A stretch of 64,000 bases of DNA from Sorangium aterium. Its GTDB lineage: Bacteria; Myxococcota_A; Polyangia; Polyangiales; Polyangiaceae. Positions 35,341-44,950 of the stretch are shown here, piece by piece. The position numbers were made by a program, and so were the translations under genes. Numbering within the stretch: position 1 is the stretch's first letter; each line of letters begins with the position of its first letter. The stretch covers positions 1,364,001 to 1,428,000 of the forward strand of contig NZ_JAQNDK010000001.1 of the NCBI RefSeq assembly GCF_028368935.1. The letters are read 5' to 3'. The notes beneath the pieces were generated by a model. It was not told where the DNA came from. It saw nothing but the letters and a program-made list of their open reading frames with translations, and made no database searches.

Positions 35341-37269
35341 TCATCGCGGCGCGCCCATGTCCGCGAACCCGGGCATGTCCGCCAGCGCCGGCATGTCCGC
35401 CATCCCCCCGTCGATCGACGCCGAGGGCGCCTCGTTCGGGCCGAGCAGCGAGATCCCCTGCGTCGCCGCCGCGATGCTGTGCAGCGGGAACTTCGGCGTG
35501 CGGTCGGCGTACAGGAGGCCGTTCGCCTCCTGGTACGTGTCGGCGAACTGCGTGTAACAGAAGCCGGCCAGGAGCTCGAGGGAGTTGATCACCTTCATGA
35601 GCGCCGTGTAGCGCTCGGCGAGCTCCTCCGGGGTCCTGCACGCCGAGTACCCCCACGTGCCGCTCTCGCCGCTCACGGGCGCGACCGCGATCCCGCCGAA
35701 CTCCGACAGCACGATCGCGGTCTCGTGGCTGACGGACGGATCGAGCACGAGGGCGCGGCCCCCGGGCCTCTCCCGCTTCAGCAGCTTGGGCACCACGTCG
35801 TGCGCAAAGTAGCGGCCAGCGATGCGCTCGGGCGACGGATCGTAGTCGTGGATCCCGATGATGTCGGTCGCCACGCTCTCCCACCCGTCGTTGCCGATGA
35901 CCGGCCTCGTGTAGTCCATCGATCTCGTCAGGTGATAGAGCGCCTGCACGTAGTGCCTCTCGTTCGCGTTGTCGGGCAGGTTCGGGACGCCCCACGACTC
36001 GTTGATCGGCACCCACGCGACGATGCACGGGTGGCTGAGATCCCGCCGGATCGCCTCCAGCCACTGCCGCGCGAGCCGCTCGATCGACCTGCGCGTGTGG
36101 CGGTAGGCGCTCGGCATCTCCTCCCAGACGAGCAGGCCGAGCTTGTCGGCCCAGTACAGGTACCGCGGATCCTCGATCTTCTGGTGCTTCCTCGCGCCGT
36201 TGAAGCCCATCTGCTTCGTGAGCTCGACGTCGCGGCGCAGCGCCTCGTCGTCGGGGGCGGTCATCCCCGTCCCGTCCCAGTAGCCCTGGTCGAGCACCAT
36301 CCGGAGCAGGTACGCCCGCCCGTTCAGGAGGAAGCGGTCGCCGCGGACGGCCACCGAGCGCAGCGCCGTGTAGCTCTTCACGCGGTCGATCACCATGCCG
36401 GCCTGATCGTAGAGGACGATGTCGGCGTCGATCAGCGTCGGGCGCTCGGGGCACCACAGGAGCTCGTTGCGGAAGTCGTCGATGCCCGGATCGGAGAGCG
36501 TGATGCGCCGGTGAACCTCCCCGGCCACGACCGTGTACTGATCGTTCGCGATCGTCATGTCGCCGATCCGCAGCCGCACCCCGACGCGCGCGCCCTCCAC
36601 CGGCGCGTTGGCCACGTGGACCTCGACCGCGATCTCCCAGCGCTCGAGGTTCGGGGTCCACCTGAGGTAATCGACGTGCATGCGCGGCACGCGCTCGAGC
36701 CACACCGTCTGCCAGATCCCCGTCGTCCGCGGGTACCAGATGGAGTGAGGCTCGAGCTTCCAGTCCTGCTTGCCGCGAGGCTTCGCGAGCTCGTTCGGAT
36801 CGTCGTACGCCTGCACCACGATCGTGACGCCCTCGCGCCCCTTGGCGTGCGCCGTGATGTCGATCTCGAACGGCGTGTAACCGCCCTCGTGATCACCGGC
36901 GAAGCTGCCGTCGATCCACACCCTGGCCAGGTAGTCCACGGCGCCGAAGTGCAGGATGAGCCGCTCGGACGCGTCCAGCTCCGGCACCTGGACCCGCCGT
37001 CGATACCAGCAGGCCTTGAAGAAGCCGGTGTTGCCGATCCCGCTCCGCGGCGTCTCCGGGGCGAACGGCACCTCGATCGTCCGGTCGAAGCGCGCGTCGG
37101 CCGGGGAGGACCACTCCGCCCGGGGGTCGAGCGCGAACTCCCAGGGCCCGTTCAGCGAGGTCCAGCCTTCTCGCCGGAGCAGAGGGCGCGGGTAACCTTG
37201 GCCGCCGCTGTCGGCCGTCGGCGGCACCGAACCTGGAATACCGATCTGTGCGAGGTGCTGTCGAGACAT
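35341..37269 (-). CDS. Glycoside hydrolase family 2 protein
   Basis: This 642-residue protein has the three-part GH2 layout: sugar-binding domain (residues about 30-200, with WTSLNGPWEFALDP and AGDHEGGYTPFEIDI), immunoglobulin-like domain (about 200-305) and TIM barrel (about 305-600). The acid/base Glu424 (PINESWG) and nucleophile Glu523 (LSEFGG) are present. A short repetitive tail MADMPALADMPGFADMGAPR closes the protein. There is no signal peptide. Substrates in this family include beta-galactosides, glucuronides and mannosides; the exact one is unknown. It starts 8 bases after the glf stop and is probably co-transcribed. Confidence 0.9.
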   Translation of the reverse strand: MSRQHLAQIGIPGSVPPTADSGGQGYPRPLLRREGWTSLNGPWEFALDPRAEWSSPADARFDRTIEVPFAPETPRSGIGNTGFFKACWYRRRVQVPELDASERLILHFGAVDYLARVWIDGSFAGDHEGGYTPFEIDITAHAKGREGVTIVVQAYDDPNELAKPRGKQDWKLEPHSIWYPRTTGIWQTVWLERVPRMHVDYLRWTPNLERWEIAVEVHVANAPVEGARVGVRLRIGDMTIANDQYTVVAGEVHRRITLSDPGIDDFRNELLWCPERPTLIDADIVLYDQAGMVIDRVKSYTALRSVAVRGDRFLLNGRAYLLRMVLDQGYWDGTGMTAPDDEALRRDVELTKQMGFNGARKHQKIEDPRYLYWADKLGLLVWEEMPSAYRHTRRSIERLARQWLEAIRRDLSHPCIVAWVPINESWGVPNLPDNANERHYVQALYHLTRSMDYTRPVIGNDGWESVATDIIGIHDYDPSPERIAGRYFAHDVVPKLLKRERPGGRALVLDPSVSHETAIVLSEFGGIAVAPVSGESGTWGYSACRTPEELAERYTALMKVINSLELLAGFCYTQFADTYQEANGLLYADRTPKFPLHSIAAATQGISLLGPNEAPSASIDGGMADMPALADMPGFADMGAPR

Positions 37270-37277
37270 GGGTCTGT

Positions 37278-38402
37278 TCAGGCAGCGACGGTCACCGCCG
37301 CGCCGTCGAGCGTGGCTTCGCGGATCTGGTCGAAGGTGGCGAGGGCCTGACCGACGACCTGGTCCATGTTGTAGTACCGGTAGGTCGCGAGCCTCCCGAC
37401 GAAGCGGACGTTCGGCGTGGCCTCGGCGAGGGCCTTGTACTTCCGGTACAGCTCCCCGTTCTCGGGCCGCGGCACCGGGTAATAGGGGTCGCCCTCGTCT
37501 CTCGGGAACTCGTACACGACGCTCGTCTTCGGGTGCTCTTGCCCCGTGAGGTACTTGAACTCCGTGATGCGGGTGTAGTCGTGCTCATTCGGGTAGTTGA
37601 TGACCGCGTTCGGCTGGAAGACCTCCCTGTCGTGCGTATCGAACTTGAATTCGATTGATCGGTAGGGAAGCTTCCCGTAGCGGAAGTCGAAGAACGCGTC
37701 CACAGGCCCGGTATAGATCATCTCCCTGAAGCTCACCTCGTTCATGAACTCGCGATAGTCGGTGTTCAGGAGCACACGGATATTCTTGTGGTCGAGCATG
37801 TTCTCGAACATCCGCGTGTAGCCGCGCAGCGGCATCGCCTGGAACTCGTCCGTGAAGTACCGGGAATCGTGGTTCGTGCGCGCCGGCACGCGCGAGGCGA
37901 CCGCGGCGTCGAGCTCCGACGGGTCGAGGCCCCACTGCTTCCGCGTGTAGTTGCGAAAGAACTTCTCATAGAGCTCCCGGCCCACCTTGCTGACGACCGC
38001 GTCCTCGGAGGTGCGGCAGTGCTTGATCGGCTCGGCGACGCGCGCGAAGAACGCCTCGACCTCGGCGGGCGAGTAGCTGGTTCCGTAGAGGGCGTTGACC
38101 GTATCCACGTTGATCGGGAACGGGACGAGCTTGCCGTCGACGTGCGCGAGCACGTGGTGCTCGTACGGGCGCCAGCCGGTGAACTGCGACAGGTAGCGGA
38201 AGATGCGCGGCGACGCCGTGTGGAAGATGTGGGGACCGTACTTGTGGATGAGGATCCCGGCGTCGTCGTAGCAGTCGTACGCGTTGCCGCCGATGTGAGG
38301 CCTCTTGTCGCACAGGAGGACCGACCGGTTCATCTGCGAGGCGAGGCGCTCCGCGAGCACGCTGCCAGCGAACCCGGCGCCGACGATCAGGTAGTCGAAC
38401 AC
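37278..38402 (-). CDS. glf: UDP-galactopyranose mutase
   Basis: This 374-residue FAD enzyme converts UDP-galactopyranose to UDP-galactofuranose. The FAD motif is VGAGFAGSVLAERLA near the N terminus, followed by DKRPHIGGNAYD and GPHIFHT, the conserved flavin and substrate segments. Later come YTRKQWG and the Arg-containing RFVGRLATYRYYNMDQV. The GTG at 38402 is preferred: GAGGGG lies 7-12 bases before it and the FAD strand begins at once (VFDYLIVG). A longer in-frame start at 38495 would add 31 residues. It overlaps the glycosyltransferase stop by 16 bases, so the two are coupled. Galactofuranose is a component of surface glycans in many bacteria. Confidence 0.93.
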   Translation of the reverse strand: MFDYLIVGAGFAGSVLAERLASQMNRSVLLCDKRPHIGGNAYDCYDDAGILIHKYGPHIFHTASPRIFRYLSQFTGWRPYEHHVLAHVDGKLVPFPINVDTVNALYGTSYSPAEVEAFFARVAEPIKHCRTSEDAVVSKVGRELYEKFFRNYTRKQWGLDPSELDAAVASRVPARTNHDSRYFTDEFQAMPLRGYTRMFENMLDHKNIRVLLNTDYREFMNEVSFREMIYTGPVDAFFDFRYGKLPYRSIEFKFDTHDREVFQPNAVINYPNEHDYTRITEFKYLTGQEHPKTSVVYEFPRDEGDPYYPVPRPENGELYRKYKALAEATPNVRFVGRLATYRYYNMDQVVGQALATFDQIREATLDGAAVTVAA

Positions 38403-39541
38403 GGTACGTCCCCTCCCGTCCGGGCGGCCGATGGACGCTTGGATTGGAGTGTGTCGGCGATGAGCGTCGACATCGATCGCCATGTCCTGTCCCATGACGT
38501 CGCGCTCACCATCTCGTCCGCGATCGCGACGTGCTCCTCCCGCGGCCCAGAGAGCGCCGCATCGACCGCGGCCGTGAAGGTCGAGGCGTCGGCGATGTGG
38601 ACCGCCTTCTTGTCGCCGTACGGCGTGACAACGTCACGGATGGCGGTGGAGACGACCGGCTTCCCCGCGGCGAGGTACTCGAGCGTCTTCGTCGGGCTGA
38701 TGAACCGGGTCGCCTCGTTGAGCGCGAACGGCATGATGGCGACGTCCCAGCCGCGGAGATAGGCCGGGAGATCCTGATACGGTCTCTGGCCGAGCCAGTG
38801 GATGTTCGGCCGCCGGGGCAGCGTGGCGGGGTCGATCTTCACGACCGGCCCGAGCATCACGAGCTGGAAGTCGGGCCGCTCCTTGGCCACACGGGCGACG
38901 AGATCGATGTCGAGCCGCTCGTCGATGACGCCGAAGAACCCGAGGCGCGGCCTCGGGACGCCGCGCTGGTCGTCCGGCTCCGAGGTCTGCCCGCGCGCCT
39001 TCGCGAAGTGGGCCGCGTCGACGCTGCTCGGGAAGGCGTACACCGACGGGTGGTGGGCGCGCTTCGCCTCGTAGAGGCTCTGGCCGCCGGTGAACACGAG
39101 ATCGGCCCGCGCGAACAGCTCGCGCTCCCGATCCCGGAGCAGCGGCGGGGCGCCCCGGAAGGCGGAAAGTTCATCCATGCAGTCGTAAACGACGAGCGAT
39201 GGCTCCACGTCGGCGGCGATGGGCAGCGACATCGGCGTGTACAACCATAGGATCGGCTGCCGGATGTCCTGCTCCCGCACGAGAGAGTTGAGCAGGTGTC
39301 GCTGCTGCGCGAGGGCCTCCTCCGGCTCGGCGCGGCGGCGGAGGTGGGGGACGATGACGGTGAGATTGGCCTCGACGTGCCTCGCGTCGAGCCTCGGGGG
39401 CCCGTCCTCGAACATGGGCTCTTCGACGAAATAGACCCGCCTCTCCTGCGCGAAGCGACTCATCAAGTGGTTGGGTCGCTGGAAGACGAAGTTCCAGCGC
39501 AGGTGCGAGAAACAGAGGAGATCCGGCCCGGCCTGCTTCAT
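38387..39541 (-). CDS. GT4-type glycosyltransferase
   Basis: This 384-residue GT-B protein begins PDLLCFSHLRWNFVFQRPNH, an N terminus often found in glycosyltransferases near galactofuranose genes. It has the C-terminal donor-site region RFISPTKTLEYLAAGKPVVS with the EYLAxGxPVV motif. It uses a nucleotide sugar; given the overlapping mutase gene, UDP-galactofuranose is a reasonable inferred donor. It is cytoplasmic with no membrane segment. It is first in the run glycosyltransferase, glf, GH2, GH1-RmlD. Confidence 0.85.
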   Translation of the reverse strand: MKQAGPDLLCFSHLRWNFVFQRPNHLMSRFAQERRVYFVEEPMFEDGPPRLDARHVEANLTVIVPHLRRRAEPEEALAQQRHLLNSLVREQDIRQPILWLYTPMSLPIAADVEPSLVVYDCMDELSAFRGAPPLLRDRERELFARADLVFTGGQSLYEAKRAHHPSVYAFPSSVDAAHFAKARGQTSEPDDQRGVPRPRLGFFGVIDERLDIDLVARVAKERPDFQLVMLGPVVKIDPATLPRRPNIHWLGQRPYQDLPAYLRGWDVAIMPFALNEATRFISPTKTLEYLAAGKPVVSTAIRDVVTPYGDKKAVHIADASTFTAAVDAALSGPREEHVAIADEMVSATSWDRTWRSMSTLIADTLQSKRPSAARTGGDVPCSTT

Positions 39542-40244
39542 CTTGTCTCCGATTTCTGTGATTGGGATCGTACCGCGCCAGGTCTTAGCAAGTTACGCGC
39601 CGGCGACGGGATGGAGCCATCGACCGTCACGTCGCGTCACGTCGCGACCGGGCGAGGTCACGGCCTTGAAAACTGCGCCAATCCGCTACATGACCCGCGC
39701 GGCGCGCCGAACAGCGAGGTGCTCTCGCCTGCGTTGTGCTCGGTGAGCGCGATACGGATGAACCTGTCACGGATGAGCAAGACGCGCCGCGTTCAGGCGT
39801 TTCCTGCTGGGGCCTCGCAAAAGCCGCAACTGGGCTGCACCCTGATAGGCGCCTCAGGAGGCGAGAACGGTTGTGGATGCAGGATGCTTGCCGGGGGCTC
39901 TCTCCGGCAGGGCGCTGTCCGCGCGTTCCGTGTCCGCGCGTCAGCGCGCGAGGCGAGAGAAGAAGGCTCGAATCGACGGAATGCACATCGCTCCTGGTCC
40001 CCGCAGAACCGCCGAGGCTGCGCGCCTGCCGAGGCGCAGCGGCCGGCACGCGGGCCAACGGCGGCAGAGATCGCTCCTGCTGACGCCGTGCGCTCGCAGC
40101 GAGAGCGACCGTCGGAACAGGGCCGCTCGTGGCCCGACGGGCGCCGCAGCGGCGGTCATGGCGCGCTCCTTGCTGCTTACTCGCCGACAGGGCGCCGCCT
40201 GCTAGGGCGGGCAGGAGGGTTCAGCCGGACCTCGAGCGATGGGC
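39542..40244. other. About 700 bases without a convincing gene
   Basis: This lies between the LOG gene stop and the glycosyltransferase start. Open frames here on both strands have no recognisable domain and atypical residue use. The stretch is less GC-rich than its neighbours around 39740-39870. A direct repeat TCACGTCGCG occurs twice at 39627-39646 and GTCCGCGCGT twice near 39917-39940. It probably includes the glycosyltransferase promoter and a decayed gene. Confidence 0.5.
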
Positions 40245-40835
40245 TTACCGTTCGCCGGGCGTCATCCACTTGGCCTCGGCGCTCGGGCGCCACGCGGCCA
40301 GCAGCTCCAGGAGGGCCGGCGCATCGTCGGCGACCTGCAGCACGGCGCGATGAGCCGGCTTCATGAACTGCTCGGCCACCACGTGATCGAGAAACGCGAT
40401 GAGCGGGCGGTAATACCCCGCCACGTCGAGCAGCCCGACCGGCTTGTCCTGAGAGCCGAGCTGCGTCCAAGTCCACACCTCGAACAGCTCTTCCAGCGTC
40501 CCGACGCCCCCCGGCAGGGCGATGAACGCGTCCGCGAGGGCGGCCATCTCCGCCTTGCGCTGGTGCATCGTCTCGACCACGCGGAGCTCGGTCAGCCCGC
40601 GGTGCTCGATCTCCCGCTGGTTGAGGAACCCCGGGATGACGCCGATCACCTCACCGCCGCGCGCGAGCGCCGCGTCGGCGACCGCGCCCATGAGCCCGAC
40701 GCGGCCACCCCCGTACACGAGCCCGATCCCTCTCGCCGCCAGGAGCTCACCGAGCCGCACGGCCGCCTCGCGGTAGGCCGGCGATACGCCGGGGTTCGAC
40801 CCGCAGTAAACGCAGATCCTGGAGAGCGTTCTCAT
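40245..40835 (-). CDS. LOG-family phosphoribohydrolase
   Basis: This 196-residue protein carries the LOG signatures [16 protein letters not shown] and [17 protein letters not shown] (PGGxGTxxE), with the nucleotide-fold start [13 protein letters not shown] enzymes release the base from cytokinin nucleoside monophosphates, or cleave AMP-like nucleotides, in one step in the cytoplasm. The ATG at 40835 keeps the CVYCGS strand. It lies downstream of the tss operon but is separated from it by a hairpin and about 150 bases, so it is a separate unit. Confidence 0.92.
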   Translation of the reverse strand: MRTLSRICVYCGSNPGVSPAYREAAVRLGELLAARGIGLVYGGGRVGLMGAVADAALARGGEVIGVIPGFLNQREIEHRGLTELRVVETMHQRKAEMAALADAFIALPGGVGTLEELFEVWTWTQLGSQDKPVGLLDVAGYYRPLIAFLDHVVAEQFMKPAHRAVLQVADDAPALLELLAAWRPSAEAKWMTPGER

Positions 40836-40951
40836 GGGCGCGAGCCTACGCCGGCAGGCGAGCTCGTCCAAGCGGGGATCGGTGGGCCAGCGCGCCGTGG
40901 GAGGTAACATTCCCCCCGGCGGCGCGCCCTCGCCCCCCCGCGCCGCGGCCT

Positions 40952-40976
40952 GGCACCGCCGCGTGGCGGCGGTGCC
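40952..40976 (-). terminator. Hairpin after the tssBC end of the T6SS operon
   Basis: GGCACCGCCGC, a GTG loop and GCGGCGGTGCC form a perfect 11-base stem 12 bases past the tssC stop. It lacks a U-tract but is strong enough to end or protect the transcript. Confidence 0.6.
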
Positions 40977-40988
40977 GTGGCCGGCGGC

Positions 40989-42473
40989 TCACTCCTTGTC
41001 GAGCTTGCCGACGAGGCTCAGCGTGAAGAACGCGCCCATGTACTTGAAGTGCGGGCGCACCTGCATGTCGACCTTGTACCAGCCGGCGTTACCCGGCACC
41101 TCGGTCACGATGATCTTCGCCTTGCGGAGCGGCCTGCGCCCGCGCGTCGCCGCGGAGACGACGTCCTGATCGGCGACGTACTGGCCGATCCAGTCGTTGA
41201 GCTCCTTCTCGAGATCGGCGCGCTCCTTCCACGTACCGATCTGCTCGCGCTGCAGCACCTTCAGGTAGTGCGCGATGCGGCACATGATGAACATGTACGG
41301 CAGCTGCGTGCCGAGCCGGTAGTTCATCTCGGCCGCCCTGCCCTCGTCGCTCTGCCCGAAGAACTTCGCCTTCTGGGCGGAGTTGGCCGAGAAGAAGGCG
41401 GCGTTGTCCGAGTCCTTGCGGAACGTGAGCCCGATGAAGCCCTCCTCGGAGAGCTCGAACTCGCGCCGCTCGGTGAGCATGATCTCGGTCGGCACCTTCG
41501 TCTGGATCTCGCCCATCGCCTCGTACTGGTGGAGCGGCAGGTTCTCGACGGAGCCGCCCGCCTGGGGGCCGATGATGTTCGGACACCAGCGGTACTTGGC
41601 GAAGCTGTCGGCGAGCCGGGTGGCGAAGGCGTACGTCGCGTTGCCCCAGCAGTACGCGTCGTGCTTGCCGACCACGTCCTCCTCGTAGTTGAACGCCTTC
41701 ACCGGGACGGTGTTGGCGCCGAAGGGCAGGCGGAGCAGGAAGCGCGGCATCACGAGCCCGACGTAGCGCGCGTCCTCGGTCTCGCGGAACGCGTTCCACT
41801 TCGTGTACTGCGGCCCCTCGAAGAGCGCCTTGAGGTCCTTCAGGTTGGGCAGCCCCTGGAAGTCCTTCAGGCCGAAGAACTGCGGTCCGGCCGCCGCGAT
41901 GAAGGGCGCGTGCGACATCGTCGCGACAGCGGCGCACTTCTGCAGGAGCGCGATGTCCTGCGGGCCCGGGCCGAACTCGTAGTTCGCGATGATCGCGCCG
42001 ACCGGCTTGCCGCCGAACTGCCCGAACTCGGCCGAGTAGACGATCTTGTAAAGGCCGCTCTTCGGCACCTCGGGGGCGTCCTCGAAATCGGCGAGGAGGT
42101 CCTCCTTGGAGCAGTTGAGCATCTCGACCTTGACGTTCTCGCGGAAGTCACACCGGTCGATGACGAACTTGAGGCCGCGCCACGCGGACTCGAGCTTCTG
42201 GAAGCTCGGGTTGTGGAGGATCTCGTCGATCTGCCGCGACAGCTTGACGTCGATCTCCGCGATCAGCGCGTCGACGAAGGCCTTGTCGACCTTCTCCCCC
42301 TCGCGCCGCGGGGCGACGAGCTCCGAGATGAAGGCCTGCACGCCCCGCTTGGCGATATCGTACCCCTCATCGCCGGGCGTCATCTTCGTCTCGGCGAGGA
42401 TCTCGTCGAGCAGCGACCCGCCCTCGAGGGTCTGGACGCCCGCGCTCCCCGCGGCCTGTGTCTCCGTCGCCAT
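40989..42473 (-). CDS. tssC: T6SS contractile sheath large subunit
   Basis: This 494-residue TssC/VipB/EvpB-type protein contains family blocks such as HNPSFQKLESAWRGLKFVID, KEDLLADFEDAPEVPKSGLY, and LLRLPFGANTVPVKAFNYEE. With TssB it builds the sheath whose contraction propels the Hcp tube. The length matches the family (about 490-500). It starts 3 bases after tssB, as usual for these interlocked partners, and is the last gene of the minus-strand T6SS run. There is no truncation. Confidence 0.97.
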   Translation of the reverse strand: MATETQAAGSAGVQTLEGGSLLDEILAETKMTPGDEGYDIAKRGVQAFISELVAPRREGEKVDKAFVDALIAEIDVKLSRQIDEILHNPSFQKLESAWRGLKFVIDRCDFRENVKVEMLNCSKEDLLADFEDAPEVPKSGLYKIVYSAEFGQFGGKPVGAIIANYEFGPGPQDIALLQKCAAVATMSHAPFIAAAGPQFFGLKDFQGLPNLKDLKALFEGPQYTKWNAFRETEDARYVGLVMPRFLLRLPFGANTVPVKAFNYEEDVVGKHDAYCWGNATYAFATRLADSFAKYRWCPNIIGPQAGGSVENLPLHQYEAMGEIQTKVPTEIMLTERREFELSEEGFIGLTFRKDSDNAAFFSANSAQKAKFFGQSDEGRAAEMNYRLGTQLPYMFIMCRIAHYLKVLQREQIGTWKERADLEKELNDWIGQYVADQDVVSAATRGRRPLRKAKIIVTEVPGNAGWYKVDMQVRPHFKYMGAFFTLSLVGKLDKE

Positions 42474-42476
42474 CGC

Positions 42477-42977
42477 TTACTCCCCTTCCTTGTCGAGCCC
42501 GAGCTCGCTCACGATCTTGTTGCGCTGAGCCGGGTCGCTCAGGATCTGCTGAATCTTGTTGCGGAACGCCTTCTCGTTTCCGAGCGGGCCCTTGAGGGCC
42601 GTCAGCGCGGCGCGCAAGTCGAGCAGCTTCTTGAGCTCCGGCACCTGGTTCGCGATCGCCTCGGGCTCCATGTCGCTCAGGCGGCGGAACTTGAGGTTGA
42701 CCGTGAGCTCGCTGTTCTCCTGCTCGGACAGGACGTCCTTCACGTTGAAGGTGAGCGCGAGCTTCTGCTCGCTCATGACCTTCTGGAAGTTGTCCTTGTC
42801 CACGTTGATGGGCTTGCGGTCCTCGAGGGGCCGCGGATCCGGCCGCTGCGTGTAGTCGCCGAGCATCAGGAGCTTCAGCGGCAGCTCGACGTCCTCCTTC
42901 GCGTTCCCGGTGGCCGGCTTGTACGTGATGTTCACGCGCTCTTTCGGCGCGACCGATCCCTCTTTCGATCCGCTCAT
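42477..42977 (-). CDS. tssB: T6SS contractile sheath small subunit
   Basis: This 166-residue TssB/VipA protein shows the conserved start ERVNITYKPATGNAKEDVEL, then LPLKLLMLGDYTQRPDPRPLE and INVDKDNFQKVMSEQKLAL. It pairs with TssC to form the sheath. It is separated from tssA by 151 bases and precedes tssC by 3 bases. Both are cytoplasmic until sheath assembly. Confidence 0.97.
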   Translation of the reverse strand: MSGSKEGSVAPKERVNITYKPATGNAKEDVELPLKLLMLGDYTQRPDPRPLEDRKPINVDKDNFQKVMSEQKLALTFNVKDVLSEQENSELTVNLKFRRLSDMEPEAIANQVPELKKLLDLRAALTALKGPLGNEKAFRNKIQQILSDPAQRNKIVSELGLDKEGE

Positions 42978-43128
42978 CGCAGGCTCCTTTCCCCGTCAGC
43001 AGCGGGCGGAGCGCCCGCAGGCCGAACGAGCATAGAACAAAACCCCCGCCCCTCGGGCAAGCTTCTCGGCGCGACGCGCATCCGCCCTCGTGCCCCTCGT
43101 CGCCAACCTGGGTTCCTCGGCATCCCGC

Positions 43129-44808
43129 TCACTCCCCCAGCGACAGCTTCAAGGCGAGCGCCGCGTCGAGCTGGCAGACCCGCTCGAAGCAGAGCGTCTC
43201 CTTCGCCTTGGCCTCGGGGGTGGCCTCGTAGCCCTGGTTCAGGACCCGGTAGCACGTGTACAGCGCGGCGTAGAGCTCCGCGCAGAGATCCGGCTGCCAG
43301 GTGGTCAGTCGGTGGTGGTCGACGAGGTGCTCCAGCGCCTCGAGCTGCGCCCGCGCCACGAGGAACTGGGACAGCTCGATGTTGATCTGGGCCATCGCGA
43401 GCCTCACGCGGAAGCGGTCCAGCGCCGACGGAGCCGCGGCCGCGGCCTTCTCGAGGAGCGCCATCGCGTCGATGGGCTGCTGGTTCGCGACGAGCCCTCG
43501 GGCCTCGGAGAGCGGTTTGTCGAGGTAGCTCCGCGGCCTCGCCGGGGCTGCGGCGCCGCTCGCACCCGAGCCGCCGAGCGCGGCCGCGACCTCGGACGAG
43601 AGCCAGGCCTGCGTCTCGCCGTCCGCGAACGGCGTACCGTCGCTGAACTTGAGGGTCGGCAGGAGCGGCGCGCGGAGCAGCAGGGCGCCCACCTCGACGA
43701 GCACCGCCCGCTTGGCGTCGGCGTAGTCGTCGCCGAGCTGCTCGAGCGCGTTCGCGACGTACCGGTGCGGATCGAGCCAGAGAGGGTAGCTCTGCGCGTA
43801 CTCGTCGGCGACCTGCAGCAGATCGGCGAACGCCCCCTGGCTCGTGAGCGCCGGGAGCGTCTGCAGCACGTGCTCGGGCGGCGGCGGGATCGCCGTGCTG
43901 CCCGTCGGAGACGACGCGCCCGGATCGTCGAGGAGGTCGACCCAGAGCCCGACCCGCAGGATGCGGTACGCGGACGCCCGCTTCGGATCCGCCGCCCGGA
44001 GCGCGTCGCCCGCGCGCGCCATCAGGGGCGAGCACTTGCCGAGGGCGGTGAGCGCCGAGTCCTCGTCGACGATCGCCTCGAGGCTGAGCGCCGGATCGCC
44101 CGCGGCGGCCACGGCCACGGGCGCGGGCGGCGGCGCGGCGGCCGCCGGCGTGGCCGCCGGCGGTGCCTCGACCTTCGGCGGCTCGACCCGCGGAGGAGGA
44201 GGCGGCGGAGGAGGAGGAGGAGGAGGCGGCGGCGGCGCCTCCGCGGGCAGGCTCGCGACGAGGCTGCGGACCGCGTTCCGCAGCGGGCCGAGCCCTCCGT
44301 AGGCGTCGCCGAGCTTGTCGGCGAGGTCGACGTCCAGGGCGCGGCTCACCTGGTCGATGGCGTTCACAACGTCGCGGTCCGCGGCGGAGACGGCGAGGCC
44401 GGAGAGCGTCCCTGCCGCGAGGTCTCCGAACCAGGAGCACAGGTTGCCGCGCGCCTTGGGCCGCTTGATCGCGGGATACATGGTGTCCCAGAACGCGTTG
44501 CTCAGCTCTTGCACGAGCACGAGCCCGTCGAGCAGGCCGGGCAGCTTGTCGACCTGCGACTTCGCCGCCGCGTAGTAGAGAGCGACGCGGAAGTCCTTTG
44601 ACTTCTCGCTCAGGAGCTCATCGGCGACGCTCGCGATGCGCCCCCAGTCGACCTTGCCGCCCGCGAGCGACTGCAGCTTGTCGACCTCGTTCTTGAGGCC
44701 CTCGAACGCCTCGTCGTAGGTGACGTCGGCGCCGACGCCGCCGTTGATGGGCGCGAACAGCGCCTCGATCCGCTCTTTGGATTGTTGGACGGCGTCTTCA
44801 GCGGCCAT
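43129..44808 (-). CDS. tssA: T6SS cap/assembly protein TssA (VasJ type)
   Basis: This 559-residue protein has an ImpA-type N-terminal domain (residues about 15-140: INGGVGADVTYDEAFEGLKN, AFWDTMYPAIKRPKARGN). A run of 15 consecutive prolines in a Pro/Ala linker lies near residue 195. The C-terminal helical region is of the VasJ kind (ADLLQVADEYAQSYPLWLDP, VARAQLEALEHLVDHHRLTT, LCFERVCQLDAALALKLSLG). TssA organises baseplate docking and sheath polymerisation. The Pro run is unusually long. It lies between tagF and tssB. Confidence 0.93.
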   Translation of the reverse strand: MAAEDAVQQSKERIEALFAPINGGVGADVTYDEAFEGLKNEVDKLQSLAGGKVDWGRIASVADELLSEKSKDFRVALYYAAAKSQVDKLPGLLDGLVLVQELSNAFWDTMYPAIKRPKARGNLCSWFGDLAAGTLSGLAVSAADRDVVNAIDQVSRALDVDLADKLGDAYGGLGPLRNAVRSLVASLPAEAPPPPPPPPPPPPPPPRVEPPKVEAPPAATPAAAAPPPAPVAVAAAGDPALSLEAIVDEDSALTALGKCSPLMARAGDALRAADPKRASAYRILRVGLWVDLLDDPGASSPTGSTAIPPPPEHVLQTLPALTSQGAFADLLQVADEYAQSYPLWLDPHRYVANALEQLGDDYADAKRAVLVEVGALLLRAPLLPTLKFSDGTPFADGETQAWLSSEVAAALGGSGASGAAAPARPRSYLDKPLSEARGLVANQQPIDAMALLEKAAAAAPSALDRFRVRLAMAQINIELSQFLVARAQLEALEHLVDHHRLTTWQPDLCAELYAALYTCYRVLNQGYEATPEAKAKETLCFERVCQLDAALALKLSLGE

Positions 44809-44950
44809 GGGGCGCGCAGGATATCAAGGCGTCCTGGGTGTGGACGGCGAATCAGACGACGATTGCATGGCGGCTCCGGCGGTGAGCCGGACGGCGCACC
44901 GGAGCGGCCGCGCGCGGGGTGGAGCGGGTGCCTTCGGCCCGGCCATCGGC

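Noticed and set aside
38403-38495. Upstream extension of UDP-galactopyranose mutase
   Set aside because: The extra 31 residues are polar and precede the FAD strand; the GTG at 38402 has a better ribosome site.
39627-40058. 143-codon minus-strand frame
   Set aside because: Ser/Arg-rich with no recognisable motif and poor codon pattern.
44163-44468. Plus-strand frame rich in Gly/Glu/Ala opposite tssA
   Set aside because: It is the complement of the proline run of TssA and has no start context.
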